Assembly (NCBI GenBank): GCA_023424585.1
Contig: JAFADT010000687.1
Span: 1 to 7,035 of the forward strand
Origin: Pseudomonadota bacterium
GTDB lineage: Bacteria; Myxococcota; Myxococcia; Myxococcales; Myxococcaceae
Reading direction: 5' to 3'
Length of the DNA stretch: 7,035 nt
A program made the position numbers and the translations under genes. How positions within the stretch are numbered: position 1 is the first letter of the stretch; each line of letters begins with the position of its first letter. Below, piece by piece: positions 1 through 6,189 of the stretch. The notes beneath the pieces were generated by a model that saw only the letters and a program-made list of their open reading frames with translations, searched no databases and had not been told where the DNA came from.

Positions 1-23
1 GCTCACTCCCGCGTGGAGTGAGC
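1..23. terminator. Perfect hairpin at the window edge, possible terminator of an upstream gene
   Basis: GCTCACTCC (1-9) pairs perfectly with GGAGTGAGC (15-23) around the 5-nt loop CGCGT. The stem starts at the first base of the window, so it may extend further left. No T-run follows on the plus strand; the sequence on the other side lies outside the window. It fits a terminator of a gene ending to the left, probably on the plus strand with no U-tract or on the minus strand with an unseen one. Only the hairpin is directly seen; the role is inferred. Confidence 0.35.
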
Positions 24-107
24 CCGCCACCACGCGGACTGTCTTTCCCATTCGTCCTGGAGGCCGCGCTTGTACACAGGCGGCGCGCCAGCCTCGCATC
101 CACGGCG

Positions 108-113
108 TAGAGT
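108..113 (+). promoter_or_regulatory. Possible -10 element for a leaderless or very short-leader transcript
   Basis: TAGAGT fits the TAnnnT pattern of a sigma70-type -10 box and ends 7 nt before the ATG at 121. No good Shine-Dalgarno lies in front of that ATG. This spacing is typical of leaderless transcripts in GC-rich bacteria. No convincing -35 box is visible at 15-19 nt upstream. This is weak evidence from a 6-mer. Confidence 0.2.
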
Positions 114-120
114 GCCGCGC

Positions 121-1551
121 ATGACGCGAGCCCTACTTGCCCTCCTGCTGCTGGTCGCGAGCGCTTCCGCCGCGGCCCCTCGCACCCTTCGGGTGGACTA
201 CTTCCACACCGGCAACGCCACCGAGGAGCGCTTCAGCCTGGAGCGGCTGGTGGTGGAGCCGCTGCCCTGGCCGGGCCACCCGGCGCGGGCCCTCGACGAG
301 ACGAACCTGGGCAAGTACCTCTTCGAGGTGAGGGATCGGCAGACGAACCGGCTCCTGTACTCGCGCGGCTTCGCCTCCATCTTCGGCGAGTGGGAGCTGA
401 CGGACGAGGCGAAGCAGGCCCACCGCACGTTCAGTGAGTCGCTGCGCTTCCCCACGCCGGACCGCCCCGTCCAGGTCATCCTGAAGAAGCGCGACGAGCA
501 GAACGCCTTCCGTGAAGTCTGGTCGCTGGTGGTGGATCCGAAGGACCCCTTCGTGGATCCGTCCTCGCCGCCCGCGCCGGGCCCGCTGCTCAAGCTGCTG
601 GAGAACGGGCCGCCGCAGGACAAGGTGGACTTCCTCATCCTGGGAGACGGCTACACGGAGGCGGAGCGCGCCAAGTTCGAGAAGGACGCGCGCAAGCTGG
701 TGGACACCCTCTTCAGCTTCTCCCCCTTCAAGGAGCGCAAGGCGGACTTCAACGTCTGGGGCCTGATGCCCGCGGCGGCCGAGTCCGGCATCTCGCGGCC
801 CTCCACCGGCGTCCACCGCCGCCCGCCCCTGGGCTCCACCTACGACGCCTTCGGCGCGGAGCGCTACATCCTCACCTTCGACAACGCCGCGCTGCGCGAC
901 ACCGCCGCCTTCGCGCCCTACGAGTTCATCGAAATCCTGTCCAACGGCAACACCTACGGCGGCGGAGGCATCTTCAACCTCTTCAGCACCGTGGCCTCCG
1001 ACAGCCTCTGGGCCCCCTACGTCTTCGTCCACGAGTTCGGCCACCACTTCGCGGGGCTGGCGGACGAGTACTACACCTCCGCCCCCGTCTACGGCACCGC
1101 GCCCGCGGAGCGGGTGGAGCCCTGGGAGAAGAACGTCACCGCCCTCCACGACCCCGCCCAGCTCAAGTGGAAGGACCTGGTGGCCCCCGGCACCCCGCTG
1201 CCCACGCCCTGGAACCAGGCCACCTATGACGCGCATGCCCTGCAGGTGCAGCAACGCCGGCAGAAGATTCGCGCGGAGCGCAAACCCGAGGCGGAGATGG
1301 ACGCGCTCTTCACGGAGCAGCGGAGCTGGGAGGAGAAGTTCCTGGGCACGCAGAAGGTCTCCGGGAAGGTGGGCGCCTTCGAGGGGGCCCACTACGAGGC
1401 CAAGGGTTATTTCCGCCCCCAGACGGACTGCGTGATGTTCACCCGGGACCGGGTGCCCTTCTGCGCGGTGTGTCAGCGCGGCATCAGCGAGGTCATCGAC
1501 CTGTACGCGGGTCCACCGTCCAGGCCAGGTCCAGGGCGGAGGAGTCCCTGA
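121..1551 (+). CDS. Secreted M64-family zinc metallopeptidase
   Basis: A 476-aa protein that I assign to peptidase family M64, often labelled 'IgA peptidase M64' after a Clostridium ramosum enzyme. The start at 121 puts a classic signal peptide first (MTRALLALLLLVASASAAA, cleavage near residues 17-19). A TTG at 70 would only add a charged stretch in front of it. Residues ~20-150 match the beta-rich M64 N-terminal domain in style. The catalytic domain follows, with 'LILGDGYT' near residue 175, the conserved 'ESGIS' segment, and the zinc site HEFGH at 304-308 followed by GLADEY. H304 and H308 bind zinc, E305 is the catalytic base, and an acidic residue at D315/E316 is the likely third ligand. 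C437, C448 and C451 lie in the family's C-terminal 'CxMF...FCxVC' segment and may form disulfides. A charged, probably helical insertion spans ~370-420. The protein probably acts in the periplasm or outside the cell. IgA is unlikely to be its substrate, and the real target is unknown. All catalytic residues are present, so it appears intact. Confidence 0.9.
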   Translation: MTRALLALLLLVASASAAAPRTLRVDYFHTGNATEERFSLERLVVEPLPWPGHPARALDETNLGKYLFEVRDRQTNRLLYSRGFASIFGEWELTDEAKQAHRTFSESLRFPTPDRPVQVILKKRDEQNAFREVWSLVVDPKDPFVDPSSPPAPGPLLKLLENGPPQDKVDFLILGDGYTEAERAKFEKDARKLVDTLFSFSPFKERKADFNVWGLMPAAAESGISRPSTGVHRRPPLGSTYDAFGAERYILTFDNAALRDTAAFAPYEFIEILSNGNTYGGGGIFNLFSTVASDSLWAPYVFVHEFGHHFAGLADEYYTSAPVYGTAPAERVEPWEKNVTALHDPAQLKWKDLVAPGTPLPTPWNQATYDAHALQVQQRRQKIRAERKPEAEMDALFTEQRSWEEKFLGTQKVSGKVGAFEGAHYEAKGYFRPQTDCVMFTRDRVPFCAVCQRGISEVIDLYAGPPSRPGPGRRSP

Positions 1552-1565
1552 CTTTCTTTGATTTC
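1529..1565 (+). terminator. Possible intrinsic terminator overlapping the M64 stop codon
   Basis: CAGGG (1532-1536) pairs with CCCTG (1546-1550) around a 9-nt loop. GT (1529-1530) and AC (1551-1552) extend the stem across one bulged C. A T-rich run, TTTCTTTGATTT (1553-1564), follows. In DNA this GC-rich, such a T-rich tail right after a stem is notable. The stem is short, so read-through into the next gene is possible. The stop codon TGA (1549-1551) lies inside the 3' arm. Confidence 0.4.
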
Positions 1566-1578
1566 CAGGCACCGCAAT

Positions 1579-1599
1579 GTCCCGTCAAGTGACAGGGAC
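1579..1599. repeat. Small inverted repeat in the 1552-1692 gap
   Basis: GTCCC GTCA (1579-1587) faces TGAC A GGGAC (1590-1599), giving 5+4 complementary pairs with one extra A and a 2-nt centre. It could be an operator-like site for the downstream lipoprotein gene or chance. It lies about 95-115 nt before the ATG at 1693. I see no convincing -35/-10 pair next to it. Confidence 0.25.
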
Positions 1600-1646
1600 G
1601 TGGCAGGTGGTCTGGCAAATGGACGCCCCTCTGTCTTCGGGTGTAA

Positions 1647-1675
1647 GGGGGACCGCACCTGCAATCTGGACCCCC
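1647..1675 (+). promoter_or_regulatory. Leader hairpin just upstream of the Shine-Dalgarno of the next gene
   Basis: GGGGGACC (1647-1654) faces GGACCCCC (1668-1675). Seven of eight pairs match, with one A-A mismatch, around a 13-nt loop. The 3' arm ends 4 nt before the GGGAGG ribosome-binding site, so a folded leader could affect translation start or mRNA stability of the lipoprotein gene. No T-run follows, so it is not an ordinary intrinsic terminator. Regulation is inference only. Confidence 0.3.
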
Positions 1676-1679
1676 ATTT

Positions 1680-1685
1680 GGGAGG
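1680..1685 (+). promoter_or_regulatory. Strong Shine-Dalgarno that sets the start at 1693
   Basis: GGGAGG lies 7 nt before the ATG at 1693, an ideal spacing. It decides between this start and the in-frame codon at 1558. The earlier start would place about 45 charged, Cys-containing residues ahead of an obvious export signal. Confidence 0.8.
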
Positions 1686-1692
1686 CATTCAC

Positions 1693-3672
1693 ATGCTGAA
1701 GCAGAGCCTGAAGCGGAGCTGGCTGCCGGCGCTCGTGACCACCGTGTTCGTCACGGTCGGCACGGGTTGCGGCGACGAGTGTGTTGATCAGTTTGACTGT
1801 CGGGACAAGGGCACGCCGCCCGCGGGCCAGGCGTATGCCTGCGTGGAGAACAAGTGTGAGCTGCGCACGGTGAACACGCCCCCGGAAGAGGACGGGGGCA
1901 CGGAGACCGACGCGGGCACCGGGACGGACGCGGGCACGGAGACCGACGCCGGCACGGAGACGGACGCGGGCACGGAGACGGACGGCGGCACGGAGCCCCA
2001 GGCGTGCAGCCCGGCCTGCGCGCTGACCGAGTCCTGCAACATCGAGACGAACACCTGCGAGCCCTCCGGCGTCACCACGCCGCCGGCGGATACGAGCGCG
2101 CAGATCGCCGCGTTCATCGCGGCCCCGGCGGGCGCGCAGACCACGCCGCTGCCCGTGAGCGGCGCGTTCGTGACCTTCATCAAGCCCGAGGTGGCGGGCA
2201 GCGCGGCCACGGAGGCCGCCGGCTTCTTCCTTCAGGCCGAGGCCAACGGCCCGGCGATGTTCGTGCGCGGCTCCGCGTCCCCCACCTCGGTCGCCGTGGG
2301 TGACCGCGTGACGCTGAACGTCACGGAGAAGGAGATCATCAGCGGCCTCAACGTGGCGAAGACCGTCACGGACCTGACCGTGGTGAGCAAGAACCACGGC
2401 GTGTGGAACCTGGACACCGCGACGCCCCCGGGCCTGAAGGTGGACGCGAACGCCGTCAGCACCTTCGAGGACGCCGGCACGACCGCCGCCTACGAGAGCC
2501 GCCTGGTCACGGTGTCCGGCAAGCTGGAGGCGGGCGCTGGCAGCGGCGCGGCCTTCACCGCCTTCCCGCTGGACACCGTGGGTGAGCCGACCGCCAGCCC
2601 CCTGCGCCTGCGGATGCCCACCACCCTGTCCACGGACCTGGACCTGGTCGCCGGCTGCGACGTGACCGTGCCCACCGGCATCGTCTGGCGCTTCACCGCC
2701 CAGCCCCAGGTGTCCGTGTTCGCGCCGGAGCAGCTCACCATCACATCGTGCCCCGCGCCGAAGCTCACCGAGGCGCGTCCGCTGAGCTCCACGGAGGTGC
2801 GGCTGACGTTCGACCGGAAGCTCAACGCGGCCAGCGTGCAGGCGGAGGACTTCGGTCTCACGCCGTCCGTGGCCGTGTCGGCGGCGACCGCCACGGGCAA
2901 CCAGGTCTCGCTGACCACGGCGGAGCTGACGGGTGGCACGGAGTACACGGTGACGGTCAACGGCGAGGTGACGGACCTGGCTGGCAAGGCCGTGGACGCG
3001 GCCGCCAAGACCGCGACGTTCACCGGCCTGACGCCTCCCCCGACGGGCCCGTCGCTGGTCATCAACGAGATCGACTACGACAACGTGGGCAGCGACAACG
3101 CGGAGTTCCTGGAGATCTACAACCGCGGCACCGAGGCGGCGGACCTGACCAACGTCGAGCTGCTGTTCGTGAACGGCGAAGCCCCCAGCAACGCGCGCAA
3201 GGAGTACCTGCGCTTCGAGCTGAAGAACACCAAGGACGCGGCTGGCAACACGGTCACGTCGCTGCCCGCGGGCGGCTACATCGTCGCGGCATCCGATCCG
3301 TTCTTCGCCTCGGCGAACCTGCCGGCGGGCACGCTGCGGCTGGTCCTCAAGTCGGCCTCCGGCGCGAACACCGACATCATCCAGAACGGCACCGGTGACG
3401 GTGCGGGCCTGCTCGACACCGTGGCGGGCACGCTCCTCGACAGCGTGTTCTACGAGGCGGGTGGCTCCCCCGTCCCGAGCGCCGTGTTCACCATCGCCAC
3501 GGCGGCGGGTGACAAGACGCTGAACTTCGAGGAGGGCGCGCGCACCACCGCCGCGGACTCGAACGCCACCGTGGGCTCCCTGCAGCGGACCCCGAACGGC
3601 AATGACACGAACAACAACAACGCGGACTTCGCGTTCGTGACCACGGTGACCCCGGGCGGCCCGACGCCGTAA
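1693..3672 (+). CDS. Modular lipoprotein with OB-like, Ig-like and C-terminal lamin-tail domains
   Basis: A 659-aa exported protein with no recognised catalytic motif. A Lys/Arg n-region and hydrophobic core lead to C26. The preceding VGTG is an imperfect lipobox, because -3 is Gly. If C26 is lipidated, the other cysteines come in even groups: 30/36/50/55, 105/109/115/122 and 322/353. This supports a lipoprotein. Two short Cys-rich modules flank a DAGTET-type repeat linker (69-101). Residues ~133-353 form a beta-rich region that resembles the OB-fold modules of extracellular nucleases ('VSGAFVTFI', 'GDRVTLNVTE', 'LVTVSGKL'). Residues ~356-450 look like a Big_5/SbsA-type Ig domain ('LSSTEVRLTFDRKL', 'TVTVNGEVTDLAGK'). 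Residues ~455-659 are a lamin-tail domain: 'LVINEIDYDN', 'EFLEIYNRG' and the usual 'SLQRTPNGNDTNNN..DF...TPG' ending. The next gene carries the matching nuclease domain and another LTD. A surface-attached binding or scaffold role is inferred. The LTD call is the firmest; the OB call is tentative. Confidence 0.85.
   Translation: MLKQSLKRSWLPALVTTVFVTVGTGCGDECVDQFDCRDKGTPPAGQAYACVENKCELRTVNTPPEEDGGTETDAGTGTDAGTETDAGTETDAGTETDGGTEPQACSPACALTESCNIETNTCEPSGVTTPPADTSAQIAAFIAAPAGAQTTPLPVSGAFVTFIKPEVAGSAATEAAGFFLQAEANGPAMFVRGSASPTSVAVGDRVTLNVTEKEIISGLNVAKTVTDLTVVSKNHGVWNLDTATPPGLKVDANAVSTFEDAGTTAAYESRLVTVSGKLEAGAGSGAAFTAFPLDTVGEPTASPLRLRMPTTLSTDLDLVAGCDVTVPTGIVWRFTAQPQVSVFAPEQLTITSCPAPKLTEARPLSSTEVRLTFDRKLNAASVQAEDFGLTPSVAVSAATATGNQVSLTTAELTGGTEYTVTVNGEVTDLAGKAVDAAAKTATFTGLTPPPTGPSLVINEIDYDNVGSDNAEFLEIYNRGTEAADLTNVELLFVNGEAPSNARKEYLRFELKNTKDAAGNTVTSLPAGGYIVAASDPFFASANLPAGTLRLVLKSASGANTDIIQNGTGDGAGLLDTVAGTLLDSVFYEAGGSPVPSAVFTIATAAGDKTLNFEEGARTTAADSNATVGSLQRTPNGNDTNNNNADFAFVTTVTPGGPTP
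1897..1995 (+). repeat. 18-bp in-frame tandem repeat (5 copies plus half) coding a GTETDA linker
   Basis: The unit GGCACGGAGACGGACGCG begins at 1897, 1915, 1933, 1951 and 1969, followed by a 9-bp partial unit at 1987. Copies differ by a few substitutions: ACC/ACG, GAG/GGG and GCG/GCC/GGC. Each unit codes G-T-E-T-D-A, giving a flexible acidic linker (residues 69-101) between the two Cys-rich modules. Because the unit is a multiple of three, changes in copy number would alter only linker length. Confidence 0.9.
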
Positions 3673-3699
3673 TCGCCGCGCCAGAGCCCCTGCTGTGAC

Positions 3700-3740
3700 A
3701 AGGGCCGCGTCCACTCCTGGTGGGCGCGGCCCTTCTTCTT
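3700..3740 (+). terminator. Strong intrinsic terminator after the OB/LTD lipoprotein gene
   Basis: AAGGGCCGCG (3700-3709) pairs perfectly with CGCGGCCCTT (3725-3734). A T-G wobble (3710/3724) and CCAC/GTGG (3711-3714/3720-3723) extend the stem to 15 pairs around the 5-nt loop TCCTG. The tail TTCTTCTT (3733-3740) is T-rich. It starts 27 nt after the TAA stop. The opposite strand has no T-tail, so it acts only for the plus strand. It argues that the next gene has its own promoter. Confidence 0.9.
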
Positions 3741-3742
3741 GA

Positions 3743-3760
3743 TGACAGGGGGATGTGTCA
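3743..3760. promoter_or_regulatory. TGACA-N8-TGTCA inverted repeat upstream of the nuclease gene
   Basis: TGACA (3743-3747) and TGTCA (3756-3760) form a perfect 5-bp dyad with an 8-nt spacer. It lies between the terminator and the nuclease gene start, about 80 nt before the ATG. Position and geometry fit an operator or activator site in a short promoter region. No clear -35/-10 pair is visible nearby. The arms are short, so chance is a real alternative. Confidence 0.25.
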
Positions 3761-3840
3761 CGCTTGGAGCCATGGGGATGCACCGCCCGTCATCGCGGTA
3801 GGCCGCGCTCCCTTTCCGGCACCTGGACCGGATGGCTTCC

Positions 3841-6189
3841 ATGTCCCTCGCTCGCATCGTCGCGCCCGTCCTCGCCCTGCTGCTCGCCGCGTGTCCCAGC
3901 TCCACGCCCTCGGCTCCGAGCGGGACTCCCGACAGCGGCGTGTCCACCGACAGCGGCGTGCCTTCCGACGGCGGCATCCCCGACGATGGCGGGACACCTG
4001 ACGCGGGTGACGAGTCCGTCGATAGCGGTGTGCCTGGCGACGCGGGTACACCCGAGGATGGCGGCACCTCCAGCGACGGCGGTGTGTCGAACGATGCCGG
4101 CTCGTCGAGTGACGGCGGCGTACCGGGCGATGGCGGTGTGTCGAACGATGCCGGCTCGTCGGGTGACGGCGGCGTACCGGGCGACGGCGGTATGTCGAAC
4201 GATGCCGGCTCGTCGAGTGACGGCGGTGTACCGAACGATGGCGGCTCACCGTCCGATGGCGGCACGTCCACCGATGCGGGGGTGCCGGATGGTGGCGGCG
4301 TTCCGACGCTGACCGTGAGCACCCAGGGGCTCGGGGATGGGCGCGTGGGAGAGCCCTATGCCATGACGCTCACCGCCGCCGGCGGGCGGGCGCCGTTCAC
4401 CTGGAGCTTCACCGGGACGCTGGCCGCGGGGCTCACCCTCTCCGCGAACGGCGCGCTGTCCGGCACGCCCACCGCCGCGGGCTCGACGCTCTTCACCGCC
4501 ATCGTGCGCGACGCGGACGGCCAGACCGCGTCCGCGCGGCTGATCGTGAGGGTGCAGCCGCCCCTCTCGCTGTTCACCGTGGGCCACTGGAACCTGGAGT
4601 GGTTCGGCGCGCCCAACCAGGGCCCGGTGAACTCCACCTCCGACGGCGGCGTGCCCGACGACCTCCAGGTCGCGGGGGCCCGGGACGTCATCCTCGACGC
4701 GGGCGCCCACGTCTGGGGCCTGGTGGAGATGGTGGACACCGCGGACTTCAACACGCTCATGGCGGGGCTGCCCGGCAGTTACAGCGGCTTCCTCGCCAAC
4801 AACACCACCTACGTCCTCAGCGGCACGTCGCAGTACTCCGCTGGCGAGCAGAAGCCCGGCATCCTCTACGACCGCTCGCTCACCTACCGCAGCGCCCAGG
4901 TCATCCTCACCGCGCAGGCCGCGGACTTCGGCGGACGCCCGCCGCTGCGCGTGGACTTCACCACCCGCATCCACGGCGAGGACGCGCCGCTGGTCGTCAT
5001 CGTCACGCACATGAAGGCCTTCGAGGACCGGACGTCCTACGACCAGCGCCAGCGCTCCGCGGTCGCCCTCAAGAACTACCTGGACCAGTGGCTGCCCGAG
5101 GCCCGCGTGCTCGTCATCGGGGACTGGAACGACGACCTGGACCACTCCATCTCCAAGGAGAGCGGCGTCGCGCTGCCCTCGCCCTACCTGAACTTCCTGG
5201 ACGACCCCACGCACTACACGTTCCTCACGCGGGAGCTGACCGACGCCAACGCCCGCACCACCACGGAGTACGACGACGTCATCGACCACACGCTCGTCAC
5301 CGACGAGGTGGCCGTGCTCGCCGTGCCCGGCGGGGTCCAGGTGCTTCGGCCCGACACGTCCCTCCCGGACTACGCGCGCACCGTCAGCGACCACTACCCC
5401 GTCCTCACCCGCTATGACCTGAGCGGCGTGCCCGGCCCGCGCGTGCGGCTCACCGCGCCGCTGAGCGGCACGTTCGTCGTGGGCTCCCCGCTGACGGTCA
5501 CGTGGCGCTCGCTGGGCGTGGACACCGTGCGCATCGAGGCCACCTACGACAGCGGCGACACCTGGAAGGTCGTGGCCGCTTCGGTGCGCGCGGACGCGGG
5601 CACCTTCACCTGGACCGTGCCGGACGTGGAGAGCGACTTGGTGCGCGTGCGCGTGGTGGACACGGCCAACGCGTCGCGCTTCGACATGAGCCCCGGCCGC
5701 ATCTGGTTCACCCGCACGGAGCCCCGCGTGCTCATCAACGAGCTGCTCGCCAACGAGCCCGCGCTCCCCGGCGGCACCGCGCACGAGTTCGTGGAGCTCT
5801 ACAACGCGAGCGCCGTCCCGGTGGACCTGTCCGGCTGGAGCCTGTGGGACGCCCTGGCCCAGCGCCATGTCTTCGCCCCGGGCACGGTGCTCGCGCCGGG
5901 CCGGCCCCTGGTCGTCTTCGGCGGGCCGGAGGGCTTCGCGCCCGGCACGCCCGACACCGTCGCGGCCTCCACCGGGACGCTGGGCCTCAACAACACGTCG
6001 GACGTGGTGCGGCTCATGCGCACCGACGGCGGCAGCGTGGACAGCGTCGAGTACTTCAGCACCGTGGACGCGGTGTCCATCAACCGCTCCCCGGGCCTGA
6101 CGCCGGACGCGCGCTTCGTGCTGCACAACACGCTGACGCCCGGGTTGCGGTCCTCGCCTGGCCGGCGCGCGGATGGGGGCGCGTTCTAG
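3841..6189 (+). CDS. EEP-superfamily nuclease/phosphatase lipoprotein with C-terminal lamin-tail domain
   Basis: A 782-aa protein. The signal MSLARIVAPVLALLLAAC ends in a good lipobox (LAAC, C18). C18 is the only cysteine in the protein, as expected for a lipid anchor. ATG at 3832, three codons upstream, is also possible; 3841 has a better-spaced GGATGG in front. Residues 28-155 are a Ser/Gly/Asp/Pro linker with six-residue periodicity. Residues 156-240 resemble a He_PIG putative-Ig domain ('GRVGEPYAMTL', 'LSGTPTAAG'). Residues ~243-525 are a complete endonuclease/exonuclease/phosphatase domain: N251 (WNLEW), E296 (LVEMVD), H390 (VTHMK), D428/N430 (GDWNDD), D482-H483, and the terminal D517-H518 (SDHYP). 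This superfamily cleaves phosphodiesters with a divalent metal. Residues ~528-625 look like an Ig-like sandwich ('LTVTWRS', 'SGDTWKVVAA'). Residues ~628-782 are a lamin-tail domain ('VLINELLANEP', 'EFVELYNAS', 'DLSGWSL'). Extracellular DNase is the leading inference; RNase or another phosphodiesterase cannot be excluded. The stop abuts the opposing gene. Confidence 0.88.
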   Translation: MSLARIVAPVLALLLAACPSSTPSAPSGTPDSGVSTDSGVPSDGGIPDDGGTPDAGDESVDSGVPGDAGTPEDGGTSSDGGVSNDAGSSSDGGVPGDGGVSNDAGSSGDGGVPGDGGMSNDAGSSSDGGVPNDGGSPSDGGTSTDAGVPDGGGVPTLTVSTQGLGDGRVGEPYAMTLTAAGGRAPFTWSFTGTLAAGLTLSANGALSGTPTAAGSTLFTAIVRDADGQTASARLIVRVQPPLSLFTVGHWNLEWFGAPNQGPVNSTSDGGVPDDLQVAGARDVILDAGAHVWGLVEMVDTADFNTLMAGLPGSYSGFLANNTTYVLSGTSQYSAGEQKPGILYDRSLTYRSAQVILTAQAADFGGRPPLRVDFTTRIHGEDAPLVVIVTHMKAFEDRTSYDQRQRSAVALKNYLDQWLPEARVLVIGDWNDDLDHSISKESGVALPSPYLNFLDDPTHYTFLTRELTDANARTTTEYDDVIDHTLVTDEVAVLAVPGGVQVLRPDTSLPDYARTVSDHYPVLTRYDLSGVPGPRVRLTAPLSGTFVVGSPLTVTWRSLGVDTVRIEATYDSGDTWKVVAASVRADAGTFTWTVPDVESDLVRVRVVDTANASRFDMSPGRIWFTRTEPRVLINELLANEPALPGGTAHEFVELYNASAVPVDLSGWSLWDALAQRHVFAPGTVLAPGRPLVVFGGPEGFAPGTPDTVAASTGTLGLNNTSDVVRLMRTDGGSVDSVEYFSTVDAVSINRSPGLTPDARFVLHNTLTPGLRSSPGRRADGGAF
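4081..4242 (+). repeat. Three near-identical 54-bp in-frame tandem repeats in the nuclease linker
   Basis: Copies span 4081-4134, 4135-4188 and 4189-4242, each coding an 18-residue unit of the form GVSNDAGSSSDGGVPGDG (residues 81-134). Copies 1 and 2 differ at two bases (AGT/GGT and GAT/GAC). Copy 3 has a few more changes, including GTG to ATG and GGC to AAC. This contrasts with the diverged six-residue units around them and suggests a recent duplication. The DNA sits inside a longer six-residue-period region, about 3925-4305. Confidence 0.92.

Noticed and set aside
70..120. Upstream TTG start for the M64 gene
   Set aside because: It would add 17 Arg/Pro-rich residues before a clean signal peptide and has no ribosome-binding site.
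121..1551. Naming the M64 enzyme as an IgA-specific protease
   Set aside because: The family label comes from one characterised host-associated enzyme. Nothing in this soil-type genome context supports immunoglobulin as a substrate.
1601..1617. Possible sigma54 -24/-12 promoter, TGGCAGGTGGTCTGGCA
   Set aside because: The GG to GC spacing is 11 nt instead of the required 10, and the -12 part reads TGGC rather than TTGC.
1558..1692. Upstream start for the OB/LTD lipoprotein at 1558
   Set aside because: The added 45 residues are charged with no export signal, while GGGAGG is ideally placed for the ATG at 1693.
4081..4242. Repeat array considered as a CRISPR-like or non-coding repeat
   Set aside because: Copies are directly abutting with no spacers, are in frame and code a regular low-complexity linker.
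133..6126. Very long open frames on the minus strand opposite each large gene (about 133-1572, 1585-3783 and 4246-6126)
   Set aside because: They are antisense shadows caused by strong third-position GC bias. Their translations are Arg/Gly/Val/His-rich with no domain pattern, while the plus-strand frames carry signal peptides and family motifs.
1693..6189. The two LTD lipoproteins as halves of one broken gene
   Set aside because: Each has its own lipoprotein-type signal and a complete LTD ending, and a strong terminator separates them.
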